The notes under the pieces were generated by a model. It searched no databases, was not told where the DNA came from, and was given only the letters and a program-made list of their open reading frames with translations. From Methylonatrum sp040877625 (GTDB lineage: Bacteria; Pseudomonadota; Gammaproteobacteria; Nitrococcales; Aquisalimonadaceae), in contig JBBDNK010000028.1 of assembly GCA_040877625.1 (NCBI GenBank), forward strand, positions 62,001 to 126,000: a stretch of 64,000 nucleotides of DNA, given 5' to 3'. Both the position numbers and the translations under genes were made by a program. Below, in pieces: positions 43,012 through 51,373 of the stretch. How positions within the stretch are numbered: the stretch's first letter is position 1; each line of letters opens with the position of its first letter.

Positions 43012-43087
43012 CGGGTCTCCTATCTGTTAAGCAACGGGGTTACGGAGCAACCTTGCAGTTAGGATAAGAGCGACCCATAATCCGAAC

Positions 43088-43120
43088 AATCGGGATAGAC
43101 GTTAACAGCGAATCCCGATT
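43088..43120. promoter_or_regulatory. Candidate LysR operator
   Basis: A perfect inverted repeat, AATCGGGAT (43088-43096) and ATCCCGATT (43112-43120), with a 15-bp spacer, in the divergent promoter between SnoaL/SDR and the LysR gene. It ends 14 bp before the LysR ATG, so it can control both directions. Confidence 0.6.
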
Positions 43121-43134
43121 AACAGGACAGTCCA

Positions 43135-44052
43135 ATGTCAGATCAACGCCTAGGCCTCAATGAATTCGAAGCTGCACTGGCCGTGGCACGCAGGGCCTCG
43201 TTTCGACAGGCGGCTATCGAACTCGGTCTTTCAACCACCGCTTTGAGCAACACCATTGCCAAACTGGAAGCGAATCTCGGCACGCGGCTGTTCAATCGCA
43301 CGACACGCAGCGTGTCTCTGACCGAAGCAGGCATGATGTACGTGGACCGTGTGGGTCCGGCATTGCAGGATTTACGCGGCGCGCTGGAAGCAGTGCGATC
43401 CCACAGCGCCGGACCTACGGGTGTATTGCGTATCAATGCTTTCGCTACCGCCGCACGCGAGGTTCTTCTTCCACTAGTGTTGGAGTTTCTGCGACGTCAC
43501 CCACAGGTACATATCGACCTTGTTACTGAGGGCCGCCTAATAGACATGGTATCTGAAGGGTTCGATCTCGGTGTGCGGTCTGCGAACCTCGTACCCAGTG
43601 ACATGATTGCGATTCCTCTTGGTCAGCCGCAACGCTATGCAGTAGTTGGATCGCCAGCGTATTTCGACACATACGGCCGGCCCAGTTCGCCAGCTGATCT
43701 CCTTCTTCATCACTGCGTACGCATCCGCCTGCCAAATGGCGCGGTCTATCCATGGCATTTCGAACGTGATGGAGAGGTGGTCACAGTCGATGTAAGAGGA
43801 CAACTTACTCTGGACGAACCAAACCTCGCCAAGGCCGTCGTTCAGCAAGGCGTAGGGCTCGGCTTTTTTATGGAACAGGACGTGTACCGCGAAATCGAGA
43901 CCGGCGAGTTCGGGCGAGTATTGGAAGACTGGACGCCTCCCAGAGATACCCTGTGTCTTTACTATCCGAACCGCCGCAACCCGTCCGCAGCGCTCAAGGC
44001 GTTCACCGCCCTGGCCCGCGCCAATTTCGCCGGCAGGAAGGGGCTCGCGTAG
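43135..44052 (+). CDS. LysR family transcriptional regulator
   Basis: 305 residues. The HTH is FEAALAVARRASFRQAAIEL, GLSTTALSNTIAKLEANLGT and RLFNRTTRSVSLTEAG, the standard LysR start. The substrate-binding domain includes GVLRINAFATAAREVLLPLV and PSDMIAIPLGQPQRYAVVGS. It is divergent from the SDR/SnoaL pair and most likely regulates it in response to a small molecule. Full length, no defect. Confidence 0.92.
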   Translation: MSDQRLGLNEFEAALAVARRASFRQAAIELGLSTTALSNTIAKLEANLGTRLFNRTTRSVSLTEAGMMYVDRVGPALQDLRGALEAVRSHSAGPTGVLRINAFATAAREVLLPLVLEFLRRHPQVHIDLVTEGRLIDMVSEGFDLGVRSANLVPSDMIAIPLGQPQRYAVVGSPAYFDTYGRPSSPADLLLHHCVRIRLPNGAVYPWHFERDGEVVTVDVRGQLTLDEPNLAKAVVQQGVGLGFFMEQDVYREIETGEFGRVLEDWTPPRDTLCLYYPNRRNPSAALKAFTALARANFAGRKGLA

Positions 44053-44308
44053 CGCGTCCCTGGCAATCATGTTGGCTTGCGCGGTAGATGATGGTGTTGG
44101 CGTTGGTGATGCCACTGCGCTCTTTAGTGAACTGCCAATGAAACGTTCTTCACTCGCGGAGTCTGGATGGGTTCAGGAGGCTGCTGCGGGAGCGGCGTAG
44201 CTGATGCCGCGTGCGGAAAGTAATATTGGACATCATTGTGGAATTCACGGGAAAGCGCTCCTAGACTTCATGATGCTCACCGTAGAGAAAAACAAACAGA
44301 GGTGTCAC

Positions 44309-44803
44309 ATGTACACATTGCGTTTTCCCACGTTCGTGTCGCTGTTCCTCACGCTCGCCCTGTCTTTCGCTGCGGTCACTGTTCATGCTCAGGGCCTCAA
44401 CCTCAAGGCCCACTTGACCGGGAGTGAAGAGGTTCCGCTGGCTGATACGCGCGCCCAGGGGCAGGCGATTTTTCGAGTGTCGAACGATGGCACGAGCATC
44501 CATTTCCGGCTCAACGTCGCCAATATCGAAAACGTCACCCAGGCACACATCCATCTGGCGCCGGCCGGGCAGAACGGTCCGGTTGTCGCTTGGCTCTATC
44601 CGTCCGGGCCGCCCGCAGTCCTGCTTCCGGGGCGCTTCCAGGGTGTGCTCTCGGCTGGTGTGATCACCGAGGCGTCACTGGTCGGGCCACTCGCGGGGCA
44701 GACGCTCGATCAGCTGATCTCCCAGATGATGAACGGCAACACCTATGTGAACGTGCATACGGCGTCGTTCCCGGCAGGCGAGATTCGCGGTCAGATCCAG
44801 TGA
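44309..44803 (+). CDS. Exported CHRD domain protein
   Basis: 164 residues from the ATG at 44309 with GAGGTG upstream; a longer frame to 44204 lacks a ribosome site. The signal peptide ends near TVHAQG. The CHRD domain reads KAHLTGSEEVPLADTRAQGQ, AIFRVSNDGTSIHFRL, NVTQAHIHLAPAGQNGPVVA, then NGNTYVNVHTASFPAGEIRG at the end. CHRD domains are beta-rich and of unknown role outside chordin. Likely periplasmic or outer surface. Confidence 0.85.
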   Translation: MYTLRFPTFVSLFLTLALSFAAVTVHAQGLNLKAHLTGSEEVPLADTRAQGQAIFRVSNDGTSIHFRLNVANIENVTQAHIHLAPAGQNGPVVAWLYPSGPPAVLLPGRFQGVLSAGVITEASLVGPLAGQTLDQLISQMMNGNTYVNVHTASFPAGEIRGQIQ

Positions 44804-44922
44804 GAGGAAGGCGAACTGACGCCCTACGGGGACTGGAGTGGTCGTCAGCGCTTTTTGGTCAGCGTCTCCCGGAGCAGTTCCACTGACGAAAAAAAGATAT
44901 GTGCGCCCGGGAGGTGGACGGA

Positions 44923-45342
44923 TTATTTCTCGAACGGGTTCAACAGCCGGACACCCGTTGCCTTGAAATCACGTCCATTACGGGTGACCAGGGTAAAGTC
45001 GTAGATCAGTGCCGTTGCCGCGATGAATTTATCCAGGGCGTTTTCTGAATGCGGGGCACGAAGCGTTCCCCAGAGTTGAGCGATATCCGAATCAATGTCG
45101 AGCACGTAATCGCGATACTCTACCAGTACAAGGGTCAACCACCTTTCCAGTGTCGAGGCCTGTGCCAGATCACCTCGATGACGAATGAGTTCAACCCCTC
45201 TCTGAAGCTCGCCGACTGTCACCACGGACAAGAACAGCGTAGCCTCCTCAGCCGCTGCATCGCGGAAAAAGCGCTGAACGCCTGGATTCGCGCGCGATCC
45301 CTTGCGAGCTTCGCTGATGATGTTCGTATCAATCAAATACAT
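44923..45342 (-). CDS. FitB/VapC-type PIN toxin
   Basis: 139 residues from the ATG at 45342. MYLIDTNIISEARKG (Asp 5), LSVVTVGELQRGVELI (Glu), NALDKFIAATALIYD (Asp) and LVTRNGRDFKATGV (Asp) form a full PIN active site. The gene overlaps its antitoxin by 14 bp. It is a probable Mg-dependent RNase. The toxin is intact. Confidence 0.9.
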   Translation of the reverse strand: MYLIDTNIISEARKGSRANPGVQRFFRDAAAEEATLFLSVVTVGELQRGVELIRHRGDLAQASTLERWLTLVLVEYRDYVLDIDSDIAQLWGTLRAPHSENALDKFIAATALIYDFTLVTRNGRDFKATGVRLLNPFEK

Positions 45343-45562
45343 CTGCCACGTGCCCGTCGTCCTTGCGCTCGAAGTCCTTGTCGTCGCCGACATTCGGAAT
45401 GGACGCGATCACTTCAGAAAAGCTCCGTTTTCGCGCCTTTACCAGTGTCTCTTCCAGGATGGCGCGGTGCTCTGCCTCGGCACTGCGGTTGTGACGCATG
45501 GCCCGTTCCTTGAGGGCCTGCGCAATGCGGTCATCGATATTGCGAACGATGAGGTTGGCCAT
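45329..45562 (-). CDS. FitA-type antitoxin
   Basis: 77 residues. MANLIVRNIDDRIAQALKER, then AMRHNRSAEAEHRAILEETL, is the ribbon-helix-helix FitA pattern (plasmid-stability family), followed by a toxin-binding tail. AGGTGCATTC lies ahead of the ATG. It should repress its own operon with the toxin. Confidence 0.88.
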   Translation of the reverse strand: MANLIVRNIDDRIAQALKERAMRHNRSAEAEHRAILEETLVKARKRSFSEVIASIPNVGDDKDFERKDDGHVADVFD

Positions 45563-45664
45563 GAATGCACCTCCGAGTTGAATGCTATCAATGATATCAC
45601 TGCATCGCGTACGGTCAACATCAGCAAGGATCTGGCGGTAAGATCCGTAGGCTTGCTGGAGTTC

Positions 45665-45700
45665 ATGCTCGACACCAATATCTGCATCTTCACAATCAGG
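45665..45700 (+). pseudogene. Stub of another VapC
   Basis: MLDTNICIFTI, the typical first residues of a VapC toxin, is cut after 11 codons where MITE-derived sequence begins (GGTCGGGGTG). No complete antitoxin is recognisable upstream. Confidence 0.6.
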
Positions 45701-45785
45701 GGTCGGGGTGAAGCGCCGATGGCGGGCGAGCGGGATGAATGAACTTTGACATACGGCGGAAGGCGCTGCGCTTTTCCGCCCTACT
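45700..45785. mobile_element. MITE right-half fragment
   Basis: GGTCGGGGTGAAGCGCCGAT followed by the terminal repeat CGGAAGGCGCTGCGCTTTTC; the same half-element occurs at 58600-58722. It truncates the VapC stub. Confidence 0.75.
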
Positions 45786-45807
45786 CCGGCTACGCAGGCT
45801 GGGTGGG

Positions 45808-46047
45808 TCAGTATCGATCATCACGCTTCGCCTCTTGATCTCTAACCGCCGGCCAATCCGAAAACGCAATAAAATAAAGTAAAAGCAGATTGACAACGGG
45901 AAGCAGTATCAGGAGTCCCATCCACCCCGGATACCCCGTGCGCTGACAAATACGCCACGCCGGGATAACGACCGCAATGGCTATAACCAGCATCCAAAGC
46001 CAGTGCCCCGCCCACATGGTGTTACCAAACATGTTATCTCCCATCAT
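45808..46047 (-). CDS. Small two-helix membrane protein
   Basis: 79 residues. Two hydrophobic helices (MLVIAIAVVIPAWRI and MGLLILLPVVNLLLLYFIAF) around CQRTGYPGWMG, a pattern of small DUF5684-type membrane proteins. It ends in a charged tail. It lies next to the APC permease on the same strand, but a functional link is not shown. Confidence 0.75.
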   Translation of the reverse strand: MMGDNMFGNTMWAGHWLWMLVIAIAVVIPAWRICQRTGYPGWMGLLILLPVVNLLLLYFIAFSDWPAVRDQEAKRDDRY

Positions 46048-46076
46048 GATGCGATCCTCCGTTTCAATTCCGGGTT

Positions 46077-47429
46077 TCAGTGGCGGCGTGCATGAGATTC
46101 CTCGCTATCTGATTGCTCGGCTCCGGCAGATGTTTTCAGGAAGATCTGCTCGGCAATCGCGATAACGATCATCGTGACAACCGCCACACCGATTACAAAG
46201 GGGTCCGAGGTCAGTTTTACCCAGACAAAGCCGCCGAGCGCGAGCAAATCCAGCAAAATGGCCGTGGCCGGCACCCAGGCCACGGCCTTCACGTCCTTGC
46301 GCAGGTAGCGAAGAACGCCCCAATGGATGGCAATGTCCATGATCAGGTAGAACACGATGCCGAGCGCGGCAATTCTGGAGAGGTCGAAGAATGCCGTCAG
46401 GAACAGACCCAGAACGACGGTGTAGACCAGCGTGTGCTTCTGGATACTGCCCGGCATGCCGAAGTGACGGTGGGGAACCAGTTTCATGTCCGTCAGCATC
46501 GCCAGCATGCGCGAAACCGCGAATATGCTCGCCAGGATGCCGCCGGCGGTGGCCATCATGGCAATGGCCACCGTGAACCAGACACCGTAATCACCCAAGG
46601 CTGGGCGCGCGGCAGCAGCAAGTGAATAATCTCGGGTCTCGATGATCTCGGCCAACGACAGATTGCTCGCGACGGCAAAACCGACCAGGGTGTAGATCAC
46701 CACGCAGGCCGCGATGGAAATGACAATGGCGCGACCAACGTTACGATGGGGGTCTTTCACCTCGGAGCCGCTGTTGGTGATCGTTGTAAAGCCCTTGAAG
46801 GCCAATATCCCGAGCGCCGTCGCACCGAGGAAATTGCCAACGGTTCCAGCCTCCCCACTGCTCGAGAAGTCGACGGAAATGCTGTCGGCAACCCAGACGC
46901 CTACCAGCCCGAAGAGCAATATGCCCCCGATTTTCAAAACCCCAATGACGGATGCCGCGCCCTGGATCAGTCGGTTACCCAGCAGGTTGATCAGAAAGGC
47001 CGCCAGGATGAGTGAGACACCGAGAATGGGCACCATGCGGCCAGTCTCGTCTCCACCGAAGAGCTGCATGGTGTAGGAACCGAAGGTACGGGCGAGAAAA
47101 CTCTGGGCAATCACCATGGAGAAGTACATCAGCAGCGCGTTAAAGGCCGTGGGCAACCGGTTTCCGTAGGCTTTGTGCAGGTACATGCCGATGCCGCCGG
47201 CGGATGGATAGGCGTTGGAAATCTTGATGTAGGAATAGGCGCTGAAGCCCACGATCACGGCGGCTGCCAGAAACGCCAGCGGGAAAAGAACGCCCGCCAT
47301 CTGCGCCATCTGCCCTGTCAACGCAAAGATACCGGCGCCAATCATGACGCCGGTGCCCAGCATGACCGTTCCTGACAGGGTGAGAGTGTCTTCTTGATAG
47401 CGCGAGGTTCTGTCTTGCTCCCTGCTCAT
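46077..47429 (-). CDS. APC family amino acid permease
   Basis: 450 residues with about 12 membrane segments. The start LTLSGTVMLGTGVMIGAGIF (GAGIF in TM1) and GGIGMYLHKAYGN in the second loop, FKGFTTITNSGSEVKDPHRN and a C-terminal cytoplasmic tail are typical of APC-superfamily transporters. The substrate, probably an amino acid, cannot be named. AGGAGG lies just upstream of the ATG. No operon partner is obvious. Confidence 0.88.
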   Translation of the reverse strand: MSREQDRTSRYQEDTLTLSGTVMLGTGVMIGAGIFALTGQMAQMAGVLFPLAFLAAAVIVGFSAYSYIKISNAYPSAGGIGMYLHKAYGNRLPTAFNALLMYFSMVIAQSFLARTFGSYTMQLFGGDETGRMVPILGVSLILAAFLINLLGNRLIQGAASVIGVLKIGGILLFGLVGVWVADSISVDFSSSGEAGTVGNFLGATALGILAFKGFTTITNSGSEVKDPHRNVGRAIVISIAACVVIYTLVGFAVASNLSLAEIIETRDYSLAAAARPALGDYGVWFTVAIAMMATAGGILASIFAVSRMLAMLTDMKLVPHRHFGMPGSIQKHTLVYTVVLGLFLTAFFDLSRIAALGIVFYLIMDIAIHWGVLRYLRKDVKAVAWVPATAILLDLLALGGFVWVKLTSDPFVIGVAVVTMIVIAIAEQIFLKTSAGAEQSDSEESHARRH

Positions 47430-47513
47430 TCAACCTCCTGCTAAATTGACCCGAATCAAGCCATGATCCAAGAACCGGCCAAGGGGCATTCCCAAGGCCC
47501 GTCAAAGGTAAGA

Positions 47514-48257
47514 TCAGAAGGCGAGTCTGGCCCCGATAACGGCAAACCAGTCCTCGGCACTGGCACCGGAGTCACGGGCCAGCTCCGCGGTATCGCTGTA
47601 CTTGCGCTCGTACACCACACCGATATACGGGGAGAAGGCGCGGTCTATAAGATCGTAGCGCAGGCGGAGCCCTGCTTCGGTGGAGTTCAGTCCCTTCCCG
47701 ACACCGATTTCCCGGTCCTCGGAAAACGCCACAAGGGTTTCGAAGGTGGCGGACAAGATCCAGTAGTTGGTGATCAGCAGCTCGTACTCCGCCTCGAAGT
47801 CCGCCGAGGCGTTGCCTTCATTGCTGACGTACAGGTTGGTGTCGACCTCGAACCAGTAAGGCGCCAGGCCTGTGAGTCCGACCACGCCGAACACCCGGTC
47901 CGGTCCTTCCGGTGTGTCGACCCGGATGCCGGCCTTGGCATCCCAGAAGTCATCCACCGGCGTCTGGGCAACAAACTGGTTCTCCAGGGTTTCCCAGGCA
48001 GTATGGGCCTCTTCCCACTCACCCTCGAACAGCCAGCGGAACTTGAGTTCATCGGTTCCGAAAAAGGCATCACCCTCAATAACCGCCAGTTCCTCGTTGG
48101 CGTCGCTGAACCGGTACTCCAGCTTTTCCGCAGACACTCCCCAGAAGGTCTTCGCCGTATGGGTCTTTTTTGCAAGGTCCTCCTGGGCAACGGCAGGCGC
48201 GGCCATGACCGTCACACTCAGGACAAGCCCCCATATGAATGTGTCCAGCCGACTCAT
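47514..48257 (-). CDS. copB: CopB copper resistance outer-membrane protein
   Basis: 247 residues with a signal peptide ending APAVAQ. KLEYRFSDANEELAVIEGDA, FFGTDELKFRWLFEGEWE, FWDAKAGIRVDTPEGPDRVF and SPYIGVVYERKYSDTAELAR are conserved CopB segments; it ends with a beta-barrel-type aromatic residue (AF). The Met/His-rich N-terminal extension seen in some CopB proteins is absent. Acts in the outer membrane with CopA. The ATG overlaps the copA stop by 4 bp. Confidence 0.92.
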   Translation of the reverse strand: MSRLDTFIWGLVLSVTVMAAPAVAQEDLAKKTHTAKTFWGVSAEKLEYRFSDANEELAVIEGDAFFGTDELKFRWLFEGEWEEAHTAWETLENQFVAQTPVDDFWDAKAGIRVDTPEGPDRVFGVVGLTGLAPYWFEVDTNLYVSNEGNASADFEAEYELLITNYWILSATFETLVAFSEDREIGVGKGLNSTEAGLRLRYDLIDRAFSPYIGVVYERKYSDTAELARDSGASAEDWFAVIGARLAF

Positions 48258-49951
48258 GATTCACCCCGCCATTGGCCGCTTTGCTTGCCTTCGGCTCTGG
48301 TGCTGTCCGGTCCGCCCTCCACCACGATCTTGCGGAACATGCCGGATGCGGCGTGGTAGGACAGGTGGCAGTGGAAGGCCCACTCACCGGGAGCATCCAC
48401 CTCGGTTTCCATATACACGGTGGTGGCCGGCGCCACGCTGATCACGTGCTTGAGGGGGTTCCATTTGCCCGCGCCGACATCGAGGATCGACCACATGCCG
48501 TGGAGGTGCATCGGGTGGGTCATCATGGTCGCGTTGACGAACTTGAAGCGAACCCGCTCACCGTATTGCAGCACGATGGAGTCGGCATCCTCGTATTTGA
48601 CGCCGTTGATGCTCCACTCATAGCGCTCCATATTGCCGGTCAGGCGGAGCTCGATTTCCCGCGTCGGTTCGCGGTCCTCGTAGAGGGGCTTCTGGGCCTT
48701 GAGATCTGAATAGGACAGGAACTTGCCGCCGTTGCTGGCGGTGGGCATCAGCCCGCTGTTTTTTGCATAGAACGGATCCTCCGGCAAACCGGCCCCATCA
48801 CCGTGATCCATGCTGCCATGGCCCATGGCGCTGTGGTCCATGTCCTCCATGTCGTCATGGTTCATGTCTCCGTGGTCCATATCACCGTGGTCCATATCAC
48901 CGTGATCCATGTGCCCGGCCATGTCCGCCATGGTCAGCAGCGGCGCGTCACGCAACTCCGGCACCGCCGCCGTCATGCCTGCTTCCGGCGCCAGGGTGCC
49001 CCGGGCAAAACCGGAGCGGCCCATGGATTCGGCAAAGATGGTGTAGGCCTCTTCATCCTTGATGTGCACGATCACATCGTAGGTTTCCGCCACGCCGATG
49101 CGGAATTCATCCACGTTGACCGGCTGCACGTTGTTGCCATCGGCCTGCACCACCGTCATGCCCAGGCCGGGAATGCGAACGTCGAAATACGTCATGGCGG
49201 AGGCGTTGATAAAGCGCAGACGCACCCGCTCACCCGGCTCGAACAGCCCGGTCCAGTTCTGCTCCGGCCCCTTGCCGTTGATCAGCCCGGTGAAGCCCTG
49301 CACGTCCTCGATATCCGCTTTCATCATGCGCATATCGCCCCACATCATCCGGTCCTTCAGGGTCGCGATGAAGCCCTTCTCGCTGGACTCTGTGATGAAG
49401 TCCCCTACCGTCTGCTGCTGACGGTTGTAATAATCGGCGGACATCTTCAGATTCCGCATGATGCGGTCACCGGAATGGGGGTGTTTGTCGGTGAGCTGCA
49501 CCACGTAATCCCGGTCGTAGCGGAAAGGTTCACGGCCCTTCGGTTCAATCACGATAGCGCCATAGGCACCGTTCGGCTCCTGGAGGCCGGAGTGGCTGTG
49601 GAACCAGTAAGTGCCTGCCTGAACGATGGGAAACTGATACGTGAAGGTTTCCCCCGGTTTGATGCCCGGGAAGCTGATGCCCGGCACGCCGTCCTGCTGG
49701 AACGGCAGAATCAGTCCGTGCCAGTGTATGGACGTCATTTCGTCCAGGTTATTGGTCACGTTGATGGTGACGTCTTCCCCCTCCTTGAACCGCAGAACCG
49801 GCCCCGGGGAAGCCCCGTTGTAGCCAATGCCTTCCTTGACGAAATCGCCGGTGTCGATCTGAACCCGGTCAACGGAAATGTCGTACTCGCCGGCGTTGGC
49901 CGTCAGGGAGGCGAAACCGGCAACGATGGCGACCAGAATGGATGTCTTCAT
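48254..49951 (-). CDS. copA: CopA multicopper oxidase
   Basis: 565 residues from the ATG at 49951 (MKTSILVAIVAGFASLTANA, a Sec-type signal rather than the usual Tat signal). The copper sites are HWHGLILP, YWFHSHSGLQE, HPMHLHGMWS and HCHLSYHAASGM. Between them is a Met/His/Asp-rich repeat with DHGDMDHGDMDHGDM, which probably binds Cu(I). CopA oxidises periplasmic Cu(I) and confers copper tolerance. Overlaps copB by 4 bp; the cupredoxin lies 13 bp upstream. Confidence 0.93.
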   Translation of the reverse strand: MKTSILVAIVAGFASLTANAGEYDISVDRVQIDTGDFVKEGIGYNGASPGPVLRFKEGEDVTINVTNNLDEMTSIHWHGLILPFQQDGVPGISFPGIKPGETFTYQFPIVQAGTYWFHSHSGLQEPNGAYGAIVIEPKGREPFRYDRDYVVQLTDKHPHSGDRIMRNLKMSADYYNRQQQTVGDFITESSEKGFIATLKDRMMWGDMRMMKADIEDVQGFTGLINGKGPEQNWTGLFEPGERVRLRFINASAMTYFDVRIPGLGMTVVQADGNNVQPVNVDEFRIGVAETYDVIVHIKDEEAYTIFAESMGRSGFARGTLAPEAGMTAAVPELRDAPLLTMADMAGHMDHGDMDHGDMDHGDMNHDDMEDMDHSAMGHGSMDHGDGAGLPEDPFYAKNSGLMPTASNGGKFLSYSDLKAQKPLYEDREPTREIELRLTGNMERYEWSINGVKYEDADSIVLQYGERVRFKFVNATMMTHPMHLHGMWSILDVGAGKWNPLKHVISVAPATTVYMETEVDAPGEWAFHCHLSYHAASGMFRKIVVEGGPDSTRAEGKQSGQWRGES

Positions 49952-49964
49952 TTCGTTAACCCGC

Positions 49965-50492
49965 TTATTCAAACGCGATATCGCCATACATGCCCGCCTG
50001 ATAATGCCCAGGCACGTTGCAGGCAAACTCAAGATCGGTGGCTTCCGTGAACGTCCAGATAATCTCTTTGGTTTCACCGGGCTCCATCAGCACGCTGTTG
50101 GGTTCGTCATGCTTCATGGAATGGCCATCGCCCATGTCCATTTCCATCATGTCGTGGTCGATGTGATCCCCTTTGATGACGCCGTGCTCCACCATCATCT
50201 GCATTTCTTTCTGGTGGGCCTCGTGCATATCCGTGGTGCCGATGTTGAATTCGTGGACCATGGCCCCCTTGTTGCTCACGCGGAAGCGGATGGTCTCGCC
50301 AGGCTTGACGGAGATGGACTCGGGTTCGTAGTAGTTGTCGTACATTTCAACAGTAATTGTGCGGGTGGTTTCTGACGCCTTGCCGGGTTCGCCTATCGTC
50401 GCGCCGTGCCCGCCACCATGGGTGCCAGCTGCAAAAGCGGTCACCGACATTAAGAGGGTTGCTGCTGCAACCACGCTTTTTAATGCATTCAT
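49965..50492 (-). CDS. Periplasmic cupredoxin
   Basis: 175 residues. A signal peptide ends SVTAFAAG. The plastocyanin/azurin-like core is EMYDNYYEPESISVKPGETI, GAMVHEFNIG (copper His), and FACNVPGHYQAGMYGDI (Cys, His, Met ligands). A Met/His-rich insert (EMQMMVEHGV, HIDHDMMEMDMGDGHSMKHD) adds extra copper sites. It is likely to pass copper or electrons to CopA. First gene of the cop operon, divergent from the response regulator. Confidence 0.9.
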   Translation of the reverse strand: MNALKSVVAAATLLMSVTAFAAGTHGGGHGATIGEPGKASETTRTITVEMYDNYYEPESISVKPGETIRFRVSNKGAMVHEFNIGTTDMHEAHQKEMQMMVEHGVIKGDHIDHDMMEMDMGDGHSMKHDEPNSVLMEPGETKEIIWTFTEATDLEFACNVPGHYQAGMYGDIAFE

Positions 50493-50707
50493 CCCGTCTG
50501 CTCCTGTGCGGTGCCTTGCGTTGAGATGCCCGTTGGCTTGCGCTGAATATTGCGCAATATCCAGAAACGGTTGTTACCATCTCGCACTAACCTGAATCCT
50601 TGCTGAAAAACGCCGGAATAATTGCCGGTCAGGCTGAATTCAGTTTGTTCAGCGACACTGGCGTATCCTTGTGCTGGCCGGTAGGGAGCCTCTGAGGGGC
50701 ATGACGA
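50493..50707. promoter_or_regulatory. Divergent promoter region of the copper module
   Basis: 215 bp between the cupredoxin and regulator genes. It contains CCGGAATAATTGCCGG (50613-50628, near-palindromic) and CTGAATTCAG (50634-50643, a perfect palindrome). They are plausible sites for the response regulator encoded on the right. Confidence 0.5.
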
Positions 50708-51373
50708 ATGCGATTGCTTCTGGTGGAAGATGACCGCCTGCTGGCGGACGGACTCGCGACGCAACTGGAGAAGGCCGGCTTTAGCGTGGATACCGCATGC
50801 ACAGCCCGGGAAGCAGTGATTCTTGGGGAGCAGGAAGATTATCGGGCCGGCATTCTGGATCTGGGATTGCCCGATGGCAATGGCCTGGACGTGCTGCGGA
50901 CATGGCGCGGGAACAACGTCAGCTTCCCGGTGCTGATCCTCACCGCGAGGGGCGACTGGCAGGACAAGGTAAACGGCCTGAAGGCTGGTGCCGATGACTA
51001 CCTGGCCAAGCCGTTCCAGACGGAAGAACTGGTTGCCCGGCTCTATGCCATTGTGCGTCGAAGCGAAGGGAGAGTTCTCTCCTCGGTCAAGGCGGGTCGC
51101 TTCGAGCTGGACGAGAACCGTCAGATCCTGAAAGCGGAAGATAACAAGGAGTACAGTCTGACCGGCACCGAATTCCGCCTGCTCCGGTGTCTCATGAGCC
51201 GCCCCGGACAGGTGTTTTCCAAGGATCAGCTCATGGAGCAGCTTTATAACCTGAATGACACTCCGAGCGAAAACGTCATCGAGGCCTATATCCGCCGGCT
51301 GAGAAAATTGGTGGGTGCGGACACCATCAAAACGCGACGCGGTCAGGGGTACCTGTTCGATGACACGATCTAG
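50708..51373 (+). CDS. OmpR-type response regulator of the copper module
   Basis: 221 residues. Receiver: MRLLLVEDDRLLADGLATQL, GILDLGLPDGNGLDV (Asp 51) and DDYLAKPFQTEEL (Lys about 101). DNA-binding winged helix: LTGTEFRLLRCLMSRPGQVF and VIEAYIRRLRKLVGADTIKT. It is probably phosphorylated by the next gene product and activates the cop genes. The group is PhoP/QseB-like; the copper link is from position only. Overlaps the kinase by 14 bp. Confidence 0.92.
   Translation: MRLLLVEDDRLLADGLATQLEKAGFSVDTACTAREAVILGEQEDYRAGILDLGLPDGNGLDVLRTWRGNNVSFPVLILTARGDWQDKVNGLKAGADDYLAKPFQTEELVARLYAIVRRSEGRVLSSVKAGRFELDENRQILKAEDNKEYSLTGTEFRLLRCLMSRPGQVFSKDQLMEQLYNLNDTPSENVIEAYIRRLRKLVGADTIKTRRGQGYLFDDTI

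Noticed and set aside
48835..48915. Short tandem repeat that could suggest a CRISPR-like array
   Set aside because: The unit is about 15 bp, contiguous, without spacers, and in frame in CopA. No CRISPR array is present in the window.
48803..50050. 415-codon plus-strand frame opposite copA
   Set aside because: The His/Val runs are the complement of the Met/His/Asp repeat of CopA. No independent evidence.
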